DNA of 6,779 nt from Dehalococcoidia bacterium UBA1332 (GTDB lineage: Bacteria; Chloroflexota; Dehalococcoidia; Lucifugimonadales; Lucifugimonadaceae). Location of the stretch: NCBI GenBank assembly GCA_002306745.1, contig DBSW01000129.1, positions 1-6,779 on the forward strand. The letters run 5' to 3'. The notes under the pieces are model-generated. The model was not told the DNA's origin and did no database searches. It saw nothing but the letters and a program-made list of their open reading frames with translations. Shown here one piece after another: positions 5,684 to 6,779 of this stretch. Position 1 is the first letter of the stretch. Every line of letters starts with the position of its first letter. The position numbers and the translations under genes were made by a program.

Positions 5684-6779
5684 ATGAGTGTCCCAACAGT
5701 AAATGAGTTAAAGTCACACGCGATAAGCATTATCAACTCGGATAAAGAGACGTTCATTGATGCAGCAAAGACCGTGTACGAGATTCCAGAAACTGGCTTC
5801 AACGAGATAAAAACATCCAAATTCATTGACGGACAGCTTCGAGGACTCGAATTTTCCGTACAAACCGGTATTGCAAAAACAGGACTTAAAGCCACCATCA
5901 CTGGGAAAGACTCAGGACCGACTGTCGCGGTCATTGCTGAACTAGATGCACTTAACGTACCGATGCACCTGGGCGCAGACACGGAAACGGGAGCAGCGCA
6001 CGCCTGCGGGCATCATGCACAAATAGGGATTCTCCTGGGTGTTGCGGCAGCTTTACGCGGTGCTTTTATAAAAAATTCTCTATCAGGAAAAGTCGTTTTA
6101 ATTGCCACACCGGCCGAAGAATTTATCGAAATACAAGAACGGTTAAATCTACGGAAAAACAGCGAAATCGAATTCTTGTCAGGAAAACAGGAGATGATAC
6201 GGCTTGGTACGTTTGATGATGTTGATATGGCCATGATGGTCCATACAGCCGTGGGCAGCGGTACACCGATGTTAAATATTGGAGGAACTTCCAACGCACA
6301 CGTGTCACATCAAGTGAGATACATCGGCAAATCCTCTCACGCTGGCGGAGCCCCTGATCAAGGCATTAATGCGTTGCAAGCGGCAATGTTCGCGAATTCC
6401 GCAATCAACACACAAAGAGAGACTTTCCGCGAAATGGATGTGGCACGGGTACATGGGATTATTTCTAGGGGCGGTGTTGCCGTAAACGCGGTTCCAGACG
6501 ACATACTGTACGAAGGGAGGGTAAGAGCCAAGTCGCTCAATGCACTCGATCACGTATCCAAAAAGGTAATTAGGTGCTACAAAGCAGGCGCTTTGTCGGT
6601 AGGGGGGTCAGCAGAAATACTCGAAATAGCAGGCTACCACCCACTACGACAAGATAGAAATATTCAGGAAATATTCGTTTCCAACGCGCGGTCTATCCTC
6701 GGTAAAGAGTCAATCAAAGTCCTACCTAAAACTTATTCCCAAGGAGGTTCTACGGACATGGGTGACTTAAGTTGCATAA
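5684..6779 (+). CDS. M20-family metallohydrolase, second tandem paralogue (3' end beyond window)
   Basis: Translating from ATG 5684 gives 365 codons with no stop before the window edge, so the gene is cut by the window, not broken. By alignment with its neighbour about 70-80 residues are missing, including the last metal-binding histidine. Visible motifs are AELDAL (85-90), HACGHH (106-111) with ligands Cys108 and His110, PAEE (143-146), His187, SHAGGAP (218-224) and GGSTDMGDLS (354-363). From GIAKTGL to the ligand histidine it aligns without gaps to the upstream protein, with about half the residues identical by eye, and it has the same 40-residue distance between Glu146 and His187. It is therefore a diverged paralogue, not a recent duplicate. 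It lies 12 bp after the first M20 gene on the same strand, so the two are probably one operon. No good Shine-Dalgarno sequence is seen; AAAAGAA upstream is weak. The first codon choice is supported by a similar N-terminal length in the paralogue. The substrate is unknown, and a joint role with the neighbour is inferred. Confidence 0.87.
   Translation, partial: MSVPTVNELKSHAISIINSDKETFIDAAKTVYEIPETGFNEIKTSKFIDGQLRGLEFSVQTGIAKTGLKATITGKDSGPTVAVIAELDALNVPMHLGADTETGAAHACGHHAQIGILLGVAAALRGAFIKNSLSGKVVLIATPAEEFIEIQERLNLRKNSEIEFLSGKQEMIRLGTFDDVDMAMMVHTAVGSGTPMLNIGGTSNAHVSHQVRYIGKSSHAGGAPDQGINALQAAMFANSAINTQRETFREMDVARVHGIISRGGVAVNAVPDDILYEGRVRAKSLNALDHVSKKVIRCYKAGALSVGGSAEILEIAGYHPLRQDRNIQEIFVSNARSILGKESIKVLPKTYSQGGSTDMGDLSCI

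Noticed and set aside
5668..6553. Three minus-strand open frames (5668-5982, 6013-6294, 6305-6553) under the second M20 gene
   Set aside because: They are antisense to a continuous plus-strand frame with M20 motifs throughout.
1..6779. CRISPR arrays, tRNA or rRNA genes, insertion sequences, phage genes, toxin-antitoxin or defence systems
   Set aside because: Nothing in either strand supports any of these; the window is almost entirely filled by six metabolic genes.

Overview
This 6.8-kb window looks like ordinary bacterial chromosome: dense genes, short gaps, start/stop overlaps inside an operon, moderate GC, and no RNA genes, mobile elements or CRISPR. The organism cannot be named from the sequence. 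Two first-in-unit genes (lutA and the kinase) have no Shine-Dalgarno sequence and carry a -10-like hexamer exactly 7 nt before the ATG. Internal lutB has an AAGGA site. This mix of leaderless first genes and leadered internal genes is known from Chloroflexota, Actinomycetota and Deinococcota. A free-living marine-type Chloroflexota is a guess only.

Layout. (1) 1-106 is a short upstream region ending in the putative lutA promoter. (2) 107-3083 (+) is a complete lutABC (lldEFG / ykgEFG) operon for iron-sulfur-dependent L-lactate oxidation, its three genes joined by two 4-bp ATGA overlaps. (3) 3077-4216 (-) is a class II glycerate 2-kinase of the GarK/GlxK family, convergent with lutC and overlapping it by 7 bp. 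(4) 4217-4345 is the only real regulatory intergenic region. It sits between the kinase and a divergent gene pair, and holds two GTTAATTG repeats 21 bp apart plus candidate promoters. (5) 4346-5671 and 5684-6779 (+) are two tandem paralogous M20-family metallohydrolases 12 bp apart. The second runs off the window end and lacks roughly its last 70-80 residues.

The lut operon would turn lactate into pyruvate, and the kinase would turn glycerate into 2-phosphoglycerate, so the left two-thirds feeds small C3 hydroxy acids into lower glycolysis. The M20 pair probably hydrolyses an amide or peptide bond in a small N-acylated or dipeptide-like substrate. Two adjacent, diverged, active-looking copies recall the AbgA/AbgB pair, though a heteromer is only inferred. 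I see no wholly new system. The points most worth checking are the two leaderless promoters, the M20 pair with its subfamily signature and insertion, and the operator-like repeats.
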